This document shows positions 36,227 through 48,352 of a stretch of 64,000 bases of DNA, piece after piece. The position numbers were made by a program, and so were the translations under genes. Under the pieces are notes generated by a model. That model made no database searches. It was not told the DNA's origin and worked only from the letters and a program-made list of their open reading frames with translations. Positions within the stretch are counted from its first letter, which is position 1, and each line of letters opens with the position of its first letter. Origin of the DNA: Rhodamnia argentea (taxonomy: Eukaryota; Streptophyta; Magnoliopsida; Myrtales; Myrtaceae); assembly GCF_020921035.1 (NCBI RefSeq), contig NC_063150.1:35015826-35079825 (forward strand), written 5' to 3'.

Positions 36227-36566
36227 CATGGACCCCAAACATTAGAAATAAAGGGACCACTAGGGTTTTGATTAGAGAAAATACACGAGTCATAACGATG
36301 AAAAAGGCGACGTCTGCAAACACGGCATCCGACCAAACAACCGACGAATACATGCGAACCGAGGAACGTAAAGAAAGAAAGATCAGAAAAATCAAATCTA
36401 TTGCTAACGAAATAGAGATGTACGAAGGTTTTTAACAACATCCGTGCTTTTTCGTGCAAGATAAAAAAGTCAAATGGGAGATAATCAAAAGAATTAGAAA
36501 CATGAAGGATGTGAATGCGAATGCGAATGTCCATCCATTTGGGTGAAATGTCTATAGAAGGATGTG

Positions 36567-36623
36567 AAGGACCACACTTAATTTTTTTTTTTTTTTTTGG
36601 TCAGAAAAGGACCACACTTAATT
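36567..36623 (-). mobile_element. Ultra-short poly(A) retroposon C
   Basis: A perfect 17 bp duplication, AAGGACCACACTTAATT (36567-36583 and 36607-36623), flanks a 23 nt insert at 36584-36606. The insert is fifteen T plus GGTCAGAA on the plus strand; in the sense direction it is TTCTGACC plus A15. It lies only 340 bp from copy B. Confidence 0.85.
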
Positions 36624-36662
36624 TAATGGCGTAAATTAATTGAAAAACTTATATCGATTAAA

Positions 36663-36988
36663 GGGTTAATATCACAAAAAATCACAAATTAGTATACATG
36701 TGACATATTTACCCTTCGTTGGTTTTCGTTAAATTTTACCGTCAAATTGCTGAGTTAAATCACACGTGGCAACTAAAGGGTGTACCGGTTTAGAATTTTT
36801 ACCCTCCGTTTATCATAGTTGTATCCATTTGGGTCTTTTTTATGGTGTTAATCCAATTTAATAGAAAGTAATGGAGGGAAAATCTATCACACGTGTACCA
36901 GTTTGGAGTTTTTGGGAGAGACAAAAAATTAGTTTGGGTTAAATTTGTTACAAGTGTATCATCTTATGATTTTTCGTGATAGTAACCC
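36663..36988. mobile_element. MITE-like element, GGTTAATATCACGAAAAA family, copy 2
   Basis: The 326 bp element has a left end GGGTTAATATCACAAAAAAT and a right end, reverse-complemented, GGGTTACTATCACGAAAAAT. The interior shares 'CACACGTGTACCAGTTTGGA' and 'TTGTTACAAGTGTATCAT' words with the longer copy at 10784-11313. No certain flanking duplication is seen. Confidence 0.65.
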
Positions 36989-37429
36989 TAGGTTAAATCA
37001 TTACTTTTTTGTAAGGTGTTTATTTTTGTTTTACAAGCAAGGGCATTATAGTCAAGAGACATAATTAATGCTCGAAAATGGATTTTTTACACATACATAA
37101 GTCCAGATGATGCGAAAAGCATATCTCAATGTCAATCACTTCTCAAATGAGAATTAAGAAGTCATTTTGTAGGAGGAGTGAATTGGGCATGTAATTCCCA
37201 ACTTCTCCTCCTAAAAATCAGAATGTTTCCCTCTCAATTATGGCCCAACAAGTTATGACGATGGGCCAGAACGGCCCGCCATATTGCTGTGTATGCTTAT
37301 TGTGGGCTTTCCTCAGCTAATTAGTATTGGCACTCTCGAAAGTGTGTTGGATTGGTTTTGCCAACTTTTTATTCTGTTGGTTAAAAACAAGCTCGCTCTA
37401 CATAAAACTAGGCATCAATCCCGACCCGA

Positions 37430-37640
37430 GTCGAGAATTCTCTTCATGAAAAAGGGTGAGGATGGACGACTGGTTAGGAGTTGCAACGAAAATCCGACCG
37501 AACGGGAACCGAAACAACCGATTCTGGATTGTTTCCACAAGAATCGGTCCGATTCTCGATTCTTAAAATTTGGAACCGATGATTATGAGTTCGGATTCGG
37601 GTTCCAGGTGTGAACCCACCCAGACCATCCGGACTGGATC
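37430..37640. repeat. AACCGG-type repeat relic
   Basis: This stretch contains GGGAACCGAAACAACCGATT, GAATCGGTCCGATTCTCGAT and GGTTCCAGGTGTGAACCCA. It is related in wording to 18530-18700 and to the repeat in DDB1 intron 4. An ORF spanning 37284-37613 runs across it and is not considered a gene. Confidence 0.4.
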
Positions 37641-38309
37641 ATAATTATTATTATTATTTGACAGTCACCGTTACTTCCACAAGAAATAATATAAAAAAGG
37701 CAACTGTGGCCCACAGACCACCATGGTTGTTATGCTAGAAGTTCAACTGGCCGCTCACATTCCACCATTGCGGACGGTGACCGTCAGACAAGAATGGTCC
37801 TTGTTATTATTACAACACATTTCTCAAAACCCTAATGTCCCATTCTCTCTCGGTTCTCGCTCTGTCGTTTGATATTCTGTTCTGTTACACACCTTCTTCT
37901 CCCACACGACGAACATTCCAATGGAGATTGGGAAATACTAGAGAGCGTTGTCGCAGCGTCGGCGAAGAAGCAAGGGGTGAGAGTTAGGGAGGAGGCCTGT
38001 TTCTATTTTGCGTGTGCTGACTAACGGGTAAATGAACGAGATCCTGCATAGGTAAAAAAGAAAGAAAGAAAGAAAGATATCCCCGTGTCGGCTGGACTCA
38101 CCTGGGAACCGGACTGGGCATAAATTGAAAGGTTTAGAATTAAATTAGTACAAATGCAACAGATTGAGTGCATAATTACTCCGCTCGCATGTAACCGGTT
38201 CAAACAAGCAATACAATATGTGAATGAAATGATATCGACGAGGTAATCTACAACAATGGAAAAACAAAACCAGGTAGAATAATATGAATATCGTAGAGGA
38301 GAAATAGAA

Positions 38310-38440
38310 GAAGAAGAGTCGGGAGTCGAACCCTTGACCGTGGTCTAATACCATGTTAGATAAAAATTTTTCCCGATAACTTGATCGAGAACGGATCGAC
38401 AACATATACGCGGATTAGTATATACTCTCGATTTATTTCG
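38310..38440 (-). mobile_element. LTR retrotransposon relic with tRNA-Met-type primer binding site
   Basis: On the minus strand the text reads ...ATCTAACA, TGGTATTAGACC, then ACGGTCAAGGGTTCGACTCC. A CA-ended LTR followed at once by TGGTAT(C/T)AGA is the usual primer binding site of plant Copia elements (initiator tRNA-Met). The LTR would lie above 38355 but its far end is not recognisable, and no gag-pol coding sequence follows. Confidence 0.4.
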
Positions 38441-39339
38441 AGCGAACAAGGTACACACTTGAATACCGATTTCTAAGTTTCACTTATGTGATTTTGATTT
38501 TCTAACTGCTTCTCTCTTTTATTTTGTTAATTCTATCTCTAACTCTCCTCTCTCTGACTTTTGTTCTGCCTCTTTGCAAAGTGCGGAAGTTAAACCCTAC
38601 ACCTATGACACTAACGTCCCCACCCCTCAATCTCTTTATCAGTAGGGCCGCATGCCTCTTGGTTTTTTTTTTTTTTGGTGCAAACTACAACCTCTCCTCT
38701 TATCCTCCTCCTTATGCTAGCCCATAATGCTACGTCCTTCGCGTTATTCCCCTTGGAAAATTGGCCTAAAAAGCTATAGAACGAACTCAAGTCGGCTCTG
38801 CTGTTTATCGAGAGACATGGAATCAACTTTTGTTGTTGTTTTTCTTCTTCTTCTTCTTCTTCTTTAACCTTAAGACTCCGAAAGAATCATATGCTTCCAC
38901 CTTAGAGGATGAGGAAAAAGCTTGCGGTTCCTTCGCCAATTTCTAAAATTCAAAGTTCCTCGAACCATCAAAAGAACATAGATATTTACATAATTAAATC
39001 TTTTGCCAAGCTTAAAAGAATATTGTTACCCACCCACCTTTTGTGCCCACCTATGATCAATCGAATTCTCAAGCTTTCACTCCAAGAAACTCTTCAAATT
39101 AGGTTTTCTTAAAGCTTAGCGAAAGCTAACTATTTAGAAGGAATAAAGTATCTTAAAGCGGATTCCCATAAATACTACCATTAAGTTATTGCGATATAAA
39201 CCATGTTTCACTTCGTACGCTGGCCACTCAATGTTTTGAAATAAACGGTCGCTCGCTTGACTTCAAACGTGGTCCAGCTACCATCGGACCAGCACGTAGT
39301 ATGAACTAGAGGTGGCAAAACGGGGCTAGAATCTATATC

Positions 39340-39960
39340 TTAACTCATTATTTATTAATGTGAGTCATAAATAAGTTACCTTAAGTTTCAAAAACAAACT
39401 TAAATGAGTTATAAATTGGTCAGTTAACAAGTTAATATGTCTTAAATGGATTTCAAATGGGTCATAAATAAGTTAGTTATCTAATAAGTGTAAGTGAGTC
39501 ATATAAAAGTCATTTTTAAATTTATTTTACATTATTTTATTTATTTTTTCTTTTTTTTCCTTTTTTTTTTGGCTAAATCCGGCAAGGGTTGCCGGCAACC
39601 AGTGGTTTTTGGCCGGTCGCCGGTTGTTGGTCACCGGTCGGCCGGCAAACCTCGCCGGTCGTAGAAGAAAAAAGAGAAAAAAAAAAGGAAAGAAAGAAAA
39701 AGGAAAAAATATTTAAAAAATCATAATTTTCTTTACAAAATTATGAAAATTTTCTACAGTGTTTTATCCAATATAATTTTTTTTAAATTATAAGAAACTA
39801 TTTTTCCGAACTAAATTTAATATCGAAGTGTTTAAGTAATATTTGTCGTGTCGGGTATGAGTATGAGTATGGGTATGAGTAGGAATAACTAGATTTGTAT
39901 ATCATGAAAATGGGTCAACCCATTTTCATGATATGGGTTGACCCATTTGACAGCTTTAGT
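39340..39960. repeat. Repeat with GC-rich core and a perfect palindrome
   Basis: AT-rich tandem 'GAGTCATAAATAAGTTA'-like words (39350-39510) are followed by a GC-rich core (39580-39660, GCCGGTCGCCGGTTGTTGG). A palindrome follows at 39901-39932: ATCATGAAAATGGGT, a two-base CA spacer, then the exact reverse complement. A further ATGGGTTGACCCATTT follows directly. The structure suggests a non-autonomous DNA transposon relic. Confidence 0.5.
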
Positions 39961-41554
39961 ATCAATACAAATTTGTTTTTGTTGTCTAGTTTTAATTACT
40001 AGAGTCATCGTGACACTATATACATCGGAATAAATCGAGTGATCTGTTTCAATCCGTTGGATAAAAAATCGGGAACATGGAACTTTCTTTTAAGTCAAAA
40101 GAAATATGGAGCTTTAACTAACTCGTTATTACCCAAAAAAAAAAAGTAAAAGAAAAGATTGGATATAATTTGTACTTTCTGAATGACGTGCTCTAATGAT
40201 ATTCTCTATTTTTGCAGGCCTTTTTGCACAAAAAAAATGGTCCATTATCTTCCTCAAAACGGGCTTTAACATCCATAATCCTAAAGCGTGTAAGAAAAAG
40301 AAAAATCTGACATAAAGTTAATGATAAAGATACCAAAAAAGCTGCTGCTTAATGTCCTTGACTAAGAAAGCTTAATCCGGATTAAGTCGATCTGCTTAAA
40401 GGCAGGTAACACCTAGAAAGATTGTTCATTAGACCCAAAAAAGCTTGAAAGTGCCAGGTCTTTACACCTAATCAGATAAGTGGGGGATACGTGGAAAATG
40501 GAAATTGAACTTATGCACTCATAGCGACTTTAGTCCTTTAATTTTCGTACCTTTGCGAGACGCCCCTAAATCTGTCCGATCCTCCAACCAACGGCAACTA
40601 GGGTCGGACGGAGAGGATAGTCGTAGGGGCGGGTTTTGATCGACGGTTGTGGTGCTATGCGAAAGTGGGTTCGGGGAAAATACCGACTTTCGCTTTTCAA
40701 AAGCGGTACTTAAATCATCTCTCGAAAAACTTAAATTCATTACCGCTCATTTCAATAGCGAATCAATACATCATTACATGCGTCTCTTGAATCTCATGAC
40801 ATATTCGCATTCCTCACTTATGCCGCTTGAATCTTCGTCAACATCGCATGCATCATCACTAAATCAAAAAGATGACAACATTGTCTCATCCTTTTTTGGT
40901 ACTTCTTATGTTGCTTCCAAATTCAATTCGACAAAGCCCAAATAGAGAGAGAGAGAGAGAGCATCCGAATATGGTTCCTCTCCATAACAAAATAAAAGGA
41001 GGAAAAAAAAAATATTCCCATAATTGTGCATGAATCTCAAATTTCATTTCCTTTTCGTTTTTGTTGGAAATTTTGTTTATTGTCGTGACGCCACGCGAGC
41101 CATTCTTAGTGGCAAGCAACTTTAGATTGCACTCGAGAATAACACCACGAATAGCCAAAAGCTAAGTGTTTGCGTGACGTCTCTTTTTATCAATTCCAGC
41201 ATATATTTTCTTAAAATATATTACAAATAATTATAAGAAATACACACACAAATATGAAAAGGAAAATCACTAAGCAATCGGCCAACCGTCCAAAGGCCAC
41301 TACCCCCCCATGAATAATTACTACTTTACACACATCATTGGCACCATCACTCGTAGTTTAGATGCACATTGATTTAGCAATTAATTAGCCATCTCTCGCT
41401 AGCTTATACTATCTTTGCTTTGCTTAGGCGTTTAGTCCATGTAGATAATCCATTAGAATTGCGCTTATTAATCTTGTGAAGGGTCATAATCTCATGTGGC
41501 CTTTCCAACTATGCCTCCATACATTCGTCCATATAATTCGGGTATTCAAATGGA

Positions 41555-42420
41555 CGCGATGTTAACGAAAGCAAAGGGCCAACTATTTGCCGAGTTGCTC
41601 GATATAAGTAAAGCGGATTTAATTAACTTTACGTGCATGCGATCTTAGGTTTATCGATGATTTGTTAGATTATATTATCAAGAATTAGTATTGGAGTACA
41701 ATATGTGTCAGTCGAGTCCAAGAACGAGAGAAAAGAATGATAACGAAAGCAAAGAACTAACTATTTGCCAAGTCGCTTGATTAACTTTACTAGCATGCGA
41801 TCTTAGGTGGATCGCATATATTAACTTATAATATCAAGAATTAATTTTCTAATGCAACGTTCATCACTCAAGTCTAGGAACAATATGTTAGGATTAGGCG
41901 CACAATCACAACAAAGTGAACAGTAAATGCGAGAAAGAGAAATTGAGAGACAATGTTTATTTTGGTTCACCCTGAAACAAGAGTTATGTCCAGCAGAGTA
42001 TTTCACTATAATTTGTAGCCTCGTCTCTCTGTAAAACTCTCGATTACAAGAAAAATGGATTATATATATATAACAATAGTTATTCATCTACACAAGCCCA
42101 AACTACCAATAAAATATAGGCTCAAACTATAAAAATCCCCTAACGTTTAGAGGGGATTGCCCTCTTGAGACCCCCATTGCATTTAGAGGCGGTCTTTCCA
42201 GAACCCCGCACCCTCACGGAGGAGCGGGACCTGTAGAGTATGAACCACGCTTCAACAGGAGAGCTAATGAAAGTACGTGATGATAACGAAAGCAAAGAAT
42301 TAACTATTTGCGTAGTTGCTTGATTAACTTTACAACCCTTAGGGGGATCGCATATATTAGATTATACTACCAACAATTAATTTTCTAATACAACGCTCAT
42401 CACTCAATCCTAAGTGCAAG
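41555..42420 (+). repeat. Three degenerate copies of a ~150 bp unit, the third displaced by an insertion
   Basis: The copies start at about 41560, 41738 and 42280 with GATAACGAAAGCAAAGAA-type text. They continue through CTAACTATTTGCC, TTGATTAACTTTAC, the GGATCGCATATATTA region and CAAGAATTAATTTTCTAA. The first two are adjacent; the third follows an unrelated 390 bp block (41883-42275). That block begins near TGTTAGGATTAGGCGCACAA and contains TGGTTCACCCTGAAACAAGA, which is LTR-like in style. No coding content was seen. Confidence 0.6.
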
Positions 42421-44571
42421 AGGCGTGCTGACGAAGCCGGGGAAAACCCTCAATACTCTCGAAATGCACCAGATCGAAGGGCTTTCGTCACCCGACTCGG
42501 TTCGCAAAACCCTTTTTCGCTTCGTACTAGATTGAAGACTTCATGTGTCATAAAAATCGTGATCTAGCTTAACTGAAAAACCCTTAACCTTAATCATAGT
42601 TATTCATCTCCGACAACTCCTACTGTCCCATCACTAGCCAAAGACCATCACCGCCCGTTGACCCCCGAGGACGACTGGTTCACATTCATCAAAAAGAAGA
42701 GGCATATCCTCATCCATCATCTTCTTCACGTAACTTTGGAAGTCTCCTTGGTGGTGGGGTGGCGATTCTTTTCAACACGAGACATCATGAAGGAAAGTGG
42801 ACAAAATCGCAAAGCGGATGGCCAAGGCAAGGCACCTGGGGCTATGGATAAAGCTGGTGAATGAACGTGAAATAGGATGGATATGGACAAAAGGCAAACG
42901 AAAAGTCATTCCGCAGTGAACTTTCTGGCCAAAAGGTGACAATTTGGGAAGTGGGGCTTGGTTAAAAATTTAAAATTGCAAGTAGCTCTCTGGGGTTAAT
43001 TAGTTTTTTTAATGTAAAGTGATGCTTATAAACAGATAAAGTGAAGGATAATGGATCTGGCTAGCTGGTCTCTCTGCTTGGATCCAAGAGGAGATCATAT
43101 AATTGACGAATGATTCCCCTTCATCCGTTCTTTCTTTCTTTCTTTTTTGAACTTCTCCTTCTAAAGCAACTGATTATAGAACTTTGTAGTTTTTCAATTT
43201 GTTTATTTCCAAATTGCAAAGTACCTAGCAATTGATAAAGAGTAACGATAGCTGACCGGGGACTCCGACCCGGTGAATCTAGCCGTTCGCCGCCTTCACG
43301 CTGCGGAACGGCATGAACACCAGATTAAGTACTTTGGGCTGGTAAATTTTGATATGTCTAGATGGTTTCTAGGGTTTTGACCATCTCCTCCGATAATGAA
43401 AAAAGAAACAGAAAGAGAAAATTCAAGACTAATTCGAAGCTCACATGTCAATTTACATGTAAACATATAGCTAGACAGGAGAATGGTGATGAGCATGCGT
43501 GAGGTGGTGACCGATTAGACATGCAATACCGGGGCATAAAAAGTGAACACTATGTTTGCCTCAAATAGACCAACAACAACAACAGTGAACTACCATTAAT
43601 TTATCTCCAAAAATTGGTTATAAAAAATAATTTTTTTTTTTTTTTTGGGGTGATTAGATTTAAGATATGCATGATATGATTTGATGCTTGAGCAAATTGC
43701 AAGAATAAAACAAAGACATGTATAGATCCTCCTTTTGGAAAAGGCTATGGCTACTTGACAAGTGAGGCCTACATGATGCCCAAGCAAATATTGAAGAGGG
43801 AAGAAAGATTCCATGAGGCATACCCTGACCCTCCTCATTTATGGGCATTATCCCATTGACCACAATGTCAATGGCTTAAAAGAATCTCATATGCAACAAA
43901 CAGTAAACAAAACATCTTGACCTCTATGTCCCTAAAACAGGAAATCTATGAAAAACTAGACATGTACATTGAATTTACGACTTTTTGTTTTGGTGGTCGA
44001 TACGAGTTGATAAAGCGATCGAGACTCTTCATTTCAAGAGGCCGGTGATGGGATTCCCGAATTAGGTCCCACGCCCGGTGGGACCCGTCACGACCTCGAG
44101 AAAAATTATCCTCGAATCTCTTAATCCCCAACGGGGTGGGTTTGGAAGAAGGGAGCGGATTTAGTTCAGTACACAAAAATCCAACATGAAAGACCACTTG
44201 GGTCACTGAATAAACTAGCTGTGGTTGTAAGCACTCTTGCCTTTTAGAAACCAAAGAGATAAGGTGGCTGTGCCGTGTGCCTAGGAAGGAACTGGTCTTG
44301 ACCTCCACCAGACACGCATATACTAGTCGACGTAGACAGAAGGCAAAAAAAAAACACATTAATTCCTTAATTTGGGTAAATTAACTTCCAATTTGGAGAT
44401 TAAGTATGTCCACCACTCTAAAGAGAAATAATAAATAAAAGCAAAGAGGAAAAGGACAAGAGTGGCTACGTGTACTTTGTTGAGGCCATTGTGTCTGTGG
44501 AGGATCTGAAAAGCCAAGTCTTAGGAGTTGGGTGAGAGAGTGAATTGTTTCTTGGTCTGTGTACTTACCGC

Positions 44572-44626
44572 AAGTACCATGAGATGGATTTTTTTTTCCT
44601 TTTGGACAAAGTACCATGAGATAGAT
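44572..44626 (-). mobile_element. Ultra-short poly(A) retroposon D
   Basis: An 18 bp duplication, AAGTACCATGAGATGGAT (44572-44589) and AAGTACCATGAGATAGAT (44609-44626), with one mismatch, flanks a 19 nt insert at 44590-44608. The insert is T8-CC-T4-GGACA on the plus strand; in the sense direction it is TGTCC-A4-GG-A8. The single mismatch and the broken tail suggest this is an older copy. Confidence 0.7.
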
Positions 44627-46059
44627 CATTCTGTTTTTTTTTTCCTCCTTTCCTTTGGCATTATGGGGGCAGCAATGAAACAGTCGATAAGTGGAACTTT
44701 TCCGACAGTGCCCCAAAGGCAACCAGGAAAAGGCGGTCGCCAGATCGATCTGCGACTTGAGCGTCCGGCAATGGGATTGCGATTGAAATTGTACTTATTC
44801 GAAGAGAAATTGAGAAGGCATTAATGTAACGACCTGGCTCAACAAGAATATGAAGTGGCCATTGGTGCTAGAGAACCTGGAGAAAGAGCAACTCCTGAAA
44901 GGTTTTCGAGGATGACGAAAGAGGCCCAAACGTACCGATCCGTGCACCGAGTAGGGGGAGTGTGATTCTGAGATATTTATGTGAAAACCGCAATCAACTC
45001 TCGAACGCGACTTTTGACGTAATATCAAACTTAATTTTGGAGCTCCAAGGATAAGCGTGATCGGGTGGGAGCACTTTCATGATAGGTGATTTCCTGAGAA
45101 GGTACCAATCTCTACGTCGAGAGATAAAATCATTAGAGTCGATATGAGACGAATCAAAGCGAACATCACCACGAGTTGATCCGGGGATGTCGGCATAACT
45201 GCGGACAAAAATTTCGTCTCTGTGAATCTTTCTGGTCCCTGACTTACTCCCATCGTCGTACCCTTTTTAACGGAGAGAATCCAATAGTTATGGGAGTGGG
45301 AGGGTTTTTGGAGCACACACGTGTGGTTGGGGAGGGGGCTGACGACCAACCCCGCCAAGAGGACAGCCACCCATCATCACCACCTTTGTGCCCCATTCCA
45401 CTTTCCATTCTGCGACCTGTCCTGCAGAGATGTTAGGACGAGCTGGCTCCAGAGTGGATCTCATGCAATTCGCAATCCTTCTGAGCTCTAATTCGGAATC
45501 TTCAGGCGACACACTCGTTCCACCGATACTTCGATTTCAGGTGCAGCGTCAACTCAGCTCATGTCGGGATCGATTATGATCACGATAGCTGACGGGGTCA
45601 AGCTCTCGATGAACAGTACTTTGTTTTTGCTCGAGCTGTACATCCGGACCGTGGATACGAAGCTCCCGTAACGACATCCGGGGGCGAATTGCCGACACCA
45701 ACCCGACCGGAAGACCAGCACCAGCAGCACGCGTGCATCGCCTTAGCATTTGGGGCTTTGGATCTCCCTTCGTATTTACTAGAGAACAGTAAGTGCGCCA
45801 TGGTTCTGAAAACGACCGAGAAAAGCGCAGGGTCGTCCTAAAAGAGTAAGAGCAGCACTTTGGTGTTAAGATCCCCCCCGCGCCCTGCAACTTGTCCATC
45901 CCCCCGCCACTTTCCCAACAGTGACCATCAATTGTCACTATTCAGCACTGAATCTTCCACTCCCGATTTGGCGGCTCGAGCACAAGAATCGATCGAGTTG
46001 CGCGCTTGCTTGTTAATTTATAAGAAGGAAAACGACGCGAATTGTTCTTATAACGTGAT

Positions 46060-47190
46060 TTTCGAACTTTTAATTTGTTCAATATAATCTCTGGACTTTA
46101 ACTCAATTTGCAGTAATCCAATTTGAGGGCTCGAGCATAAGAATCAATTCGCGTCGTCACGGCGCGCTTGTTTGTTTAACTTACCGAAAGGAAAATGACT
46201 CGAATGGTCCTTGAATTTTGATTTTAATATGCGATGTGATCTCCTTTTAATTTGTTCAATATGATTCTTGAACTTCGACTCAACGTGCAATGTCATTTTT
46301 GAATTTTTAATTTATTCGATTTGATCACTAAATTTTTAGTAAATATTGAAACTAATCTCCAAATTTAAAAAAATTAATAATTTAGAGACCACGTTTCGCA
46401 GCTGGACCAAAGTTCGGGCTTCTCAAGTGATGGTGACTCTATGTTTTCCTGAAAGATCATTGAGCATAATTGTTCTTTTTTTCTGGAATATTAGATCAAA
46501 TTGACCGAGACCTCGAGCAAAAGAACGGTGGTGGGTCCCCCCCACCTCCCAAGCTCCTAATAACACCGACGCGCGACGCTAAGACGCGTGTCGCCACTCG
46601 CTCGCCTCGAGCTGATAACCATCAGAGCGGCGGGAACTTTTCGCCGCCGTTTGCGGCGGAAAGCAGAATCGCGAGCCACCTCACGCGCCTTCACAGCGCG
46701 CGTGCCTCACCCCCTCCGCCCCCACCTTTGGCGGCTTCTTTCTGCCAGATTTCGGCGACAACCGTTGGATGAGCTGTTGGTTTTCCTCCCTTCCACCGCA
46801 ATGGAAGAGACAATAATTTTTCACGTGGCCGGAGGATTTTGGCGCTATGCACTTTCCTAGGAAAAAAAAAATTCCTAAATTAAACATTATCAAAGTATGT
46901 TATTGACTCGATGCAAGTTTCAAGTCGTGCGATTCAAATTGAATTGGGTAAACGACACAAGATGATTTCCATGTAATTCTTGAATTTTTAATTTATCTAA
47001 TATGATCCCTGAATTTTGATTCAATATATAATTTTATCCATAAAATTTTAATTTATTAGACGCGATCTCTAAATTTTGATTCAATATTTAATGTGATTTC
47101 ATACTTTTAAATATTTTCAAATCATTTGGTGATTATATTGAGTATTTATAAATAATTAAAAGATCAAGTTGAATAAATTAAATAATTAAA
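46060..47190. repeat. AT-rich degenerate tandem repeats around a GC-rich block
   Basis: Units of roughly 40-50 bp of the type TTTTAATTTGTTCAATATGATC-CTTGAATTTTGACTCAA recur at 46060-46380 and again at 46970-47170. They flank a GC-rich block at 46540-46860 that carries overlapping ORFs on both strands without family resemblance. It looks like one decayed element with repeat-rich ends. Confidence 0.4.
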
Positions 47191-48352
47191 GGCGGTATGA
47201 CACGTCCGGCGAAATTTCGAATATCATATTTGTACAAATTAAAAGTTTGAAAACGACGTCGTGCGGTGGACCGAAACCCACGAACCATTAACAAGTTCGA
47301 GCTTTGGAGGCAGGCGTCGTCCCGACTGGGGCGGGTGCGCAGGTTAAGGGGTTGGGGAGGGTTCTACAGGGTGCGCACAATAGCGGGTAGTGGGAGCATG
47401 AGTGTATCTTTGACTCCCGTGGCGCGCACCCTATGCAAACGCAAACGCGATGACAAAAAATCCGTCCAATTAAAATAATGCAGAACAAGCGAGACGAAAA
47501 AGGAAAAAAGGAGAAAAAATATTCAAAAGCAGGGAGAAGATTAAAGAAGGATTTGTGCGCGTTGTGATGGATATCAACAAACAGAGGTGTTGATAATGAT
47601 GATATTATTATCTTAATGGAAGAGAAAATGAAGGGAAATGAGAGAGAGAGAGAGAGAGGAATTCAGACACTGCAACAACGGAAAGGAACAGCTTCAAAGG
47701 TTCTCTCTTTTAAGCAGTGATGGGGTGCAAATTCTCATTCCGACGATGATTCCGCTTCGAGCTCGCGTGGGGTGAGAAGGAAAGGCTTCTCCAGCTCGAG
47801 ACGTCATCTGGGTCTCCTCTTCTTCCAATGATTTTGATCGAAGTACAGAGAGCGAGAGAGACAGGGAGAGGAAGATTCTAGGGGCTTCGAGCTCTTTTAG
47901 CTTCCGAAGGAGGAGGACTGGTTGACTCTGAAAGTAAGTATGGAATGGAATCGTTTGGGCTTCTGAAGTGGTTCGGTTCCTGGGTTCGAGTTCGGAATAC
48001 GTGTTGTTTCCGTAGAAGATGATGGAATCGTGGGTTCCAAGTTGAATATAGATCATAAGAAAGTTCATCGGTTGTGTGAGCTTGCTCTTTGATTCTGTCT
48101 TCGTACTTAACTGAGCTCTGTGTGTGCGTGTGCGTGTGTTCCGTGTATGCGTTTGTGCGTGTCGGGTTGAGCTGTTTTTTTTGGGGGAATTTCAGGTTTC
48201 TTTCTTTGATGAGTTTTTTCATTCGTGAGTTGATCACCATGTTGATTTTGGTTTTTTTCGATGTCCCGGTTTTTGCAATGAGTGCAGGTATTGGGGACTT
48301 ATCATTTGCTGTTCGTTTCCCCCTTCTTTTCCGTGTGCAGCTTGGAGAGGTC

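Larger units (their letters stand above)
34079..48352. other. 14 kb gene-poor spacer of decayed mobile elements
   Basis: No protein family is recognised in any frame. The first roughly 700 bp (with GA repeats near 34741-34770) should contain the leader and promoter of the acidic-protein gene; an unbroken minus-strand 174-codon frame there (34196-34720) is treated as UTR/intron. The last few hundred bases contain the TGA leader. Between them lie ultra-short retroposons, MITE-like elements, a long terminal repeat relic, a triplicated 150 bp unit, GC-rich patches at 45300-45900 and 46540-46860, and AT-rich degenerate repeats. Confidence 0.6.

Noticed and set aside
38310-38370. Possible tRNA gene (GGTTCGACTCC box on the minus strand)
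   Set aside because: No cloverleaf arms or matching acceptor stem can be built. The neighbouring TGGTATTAGA fits an LTR primer binding site better.
45176-45938. ORFs of up to 129 codons on both strands in a GC-rich patch
   Set aside because: There are no motifs and no exon-like borders, and frames overlap on both strands. Judged to be decayed repeat.
46470-46893. ORFs of up to 100 codons with Pro-rich and Arg-rich translation
   Set aside because: They lie within a GC-rich block flanked by matching AT-rich degenerate repeats, so base composition is the likely cause.
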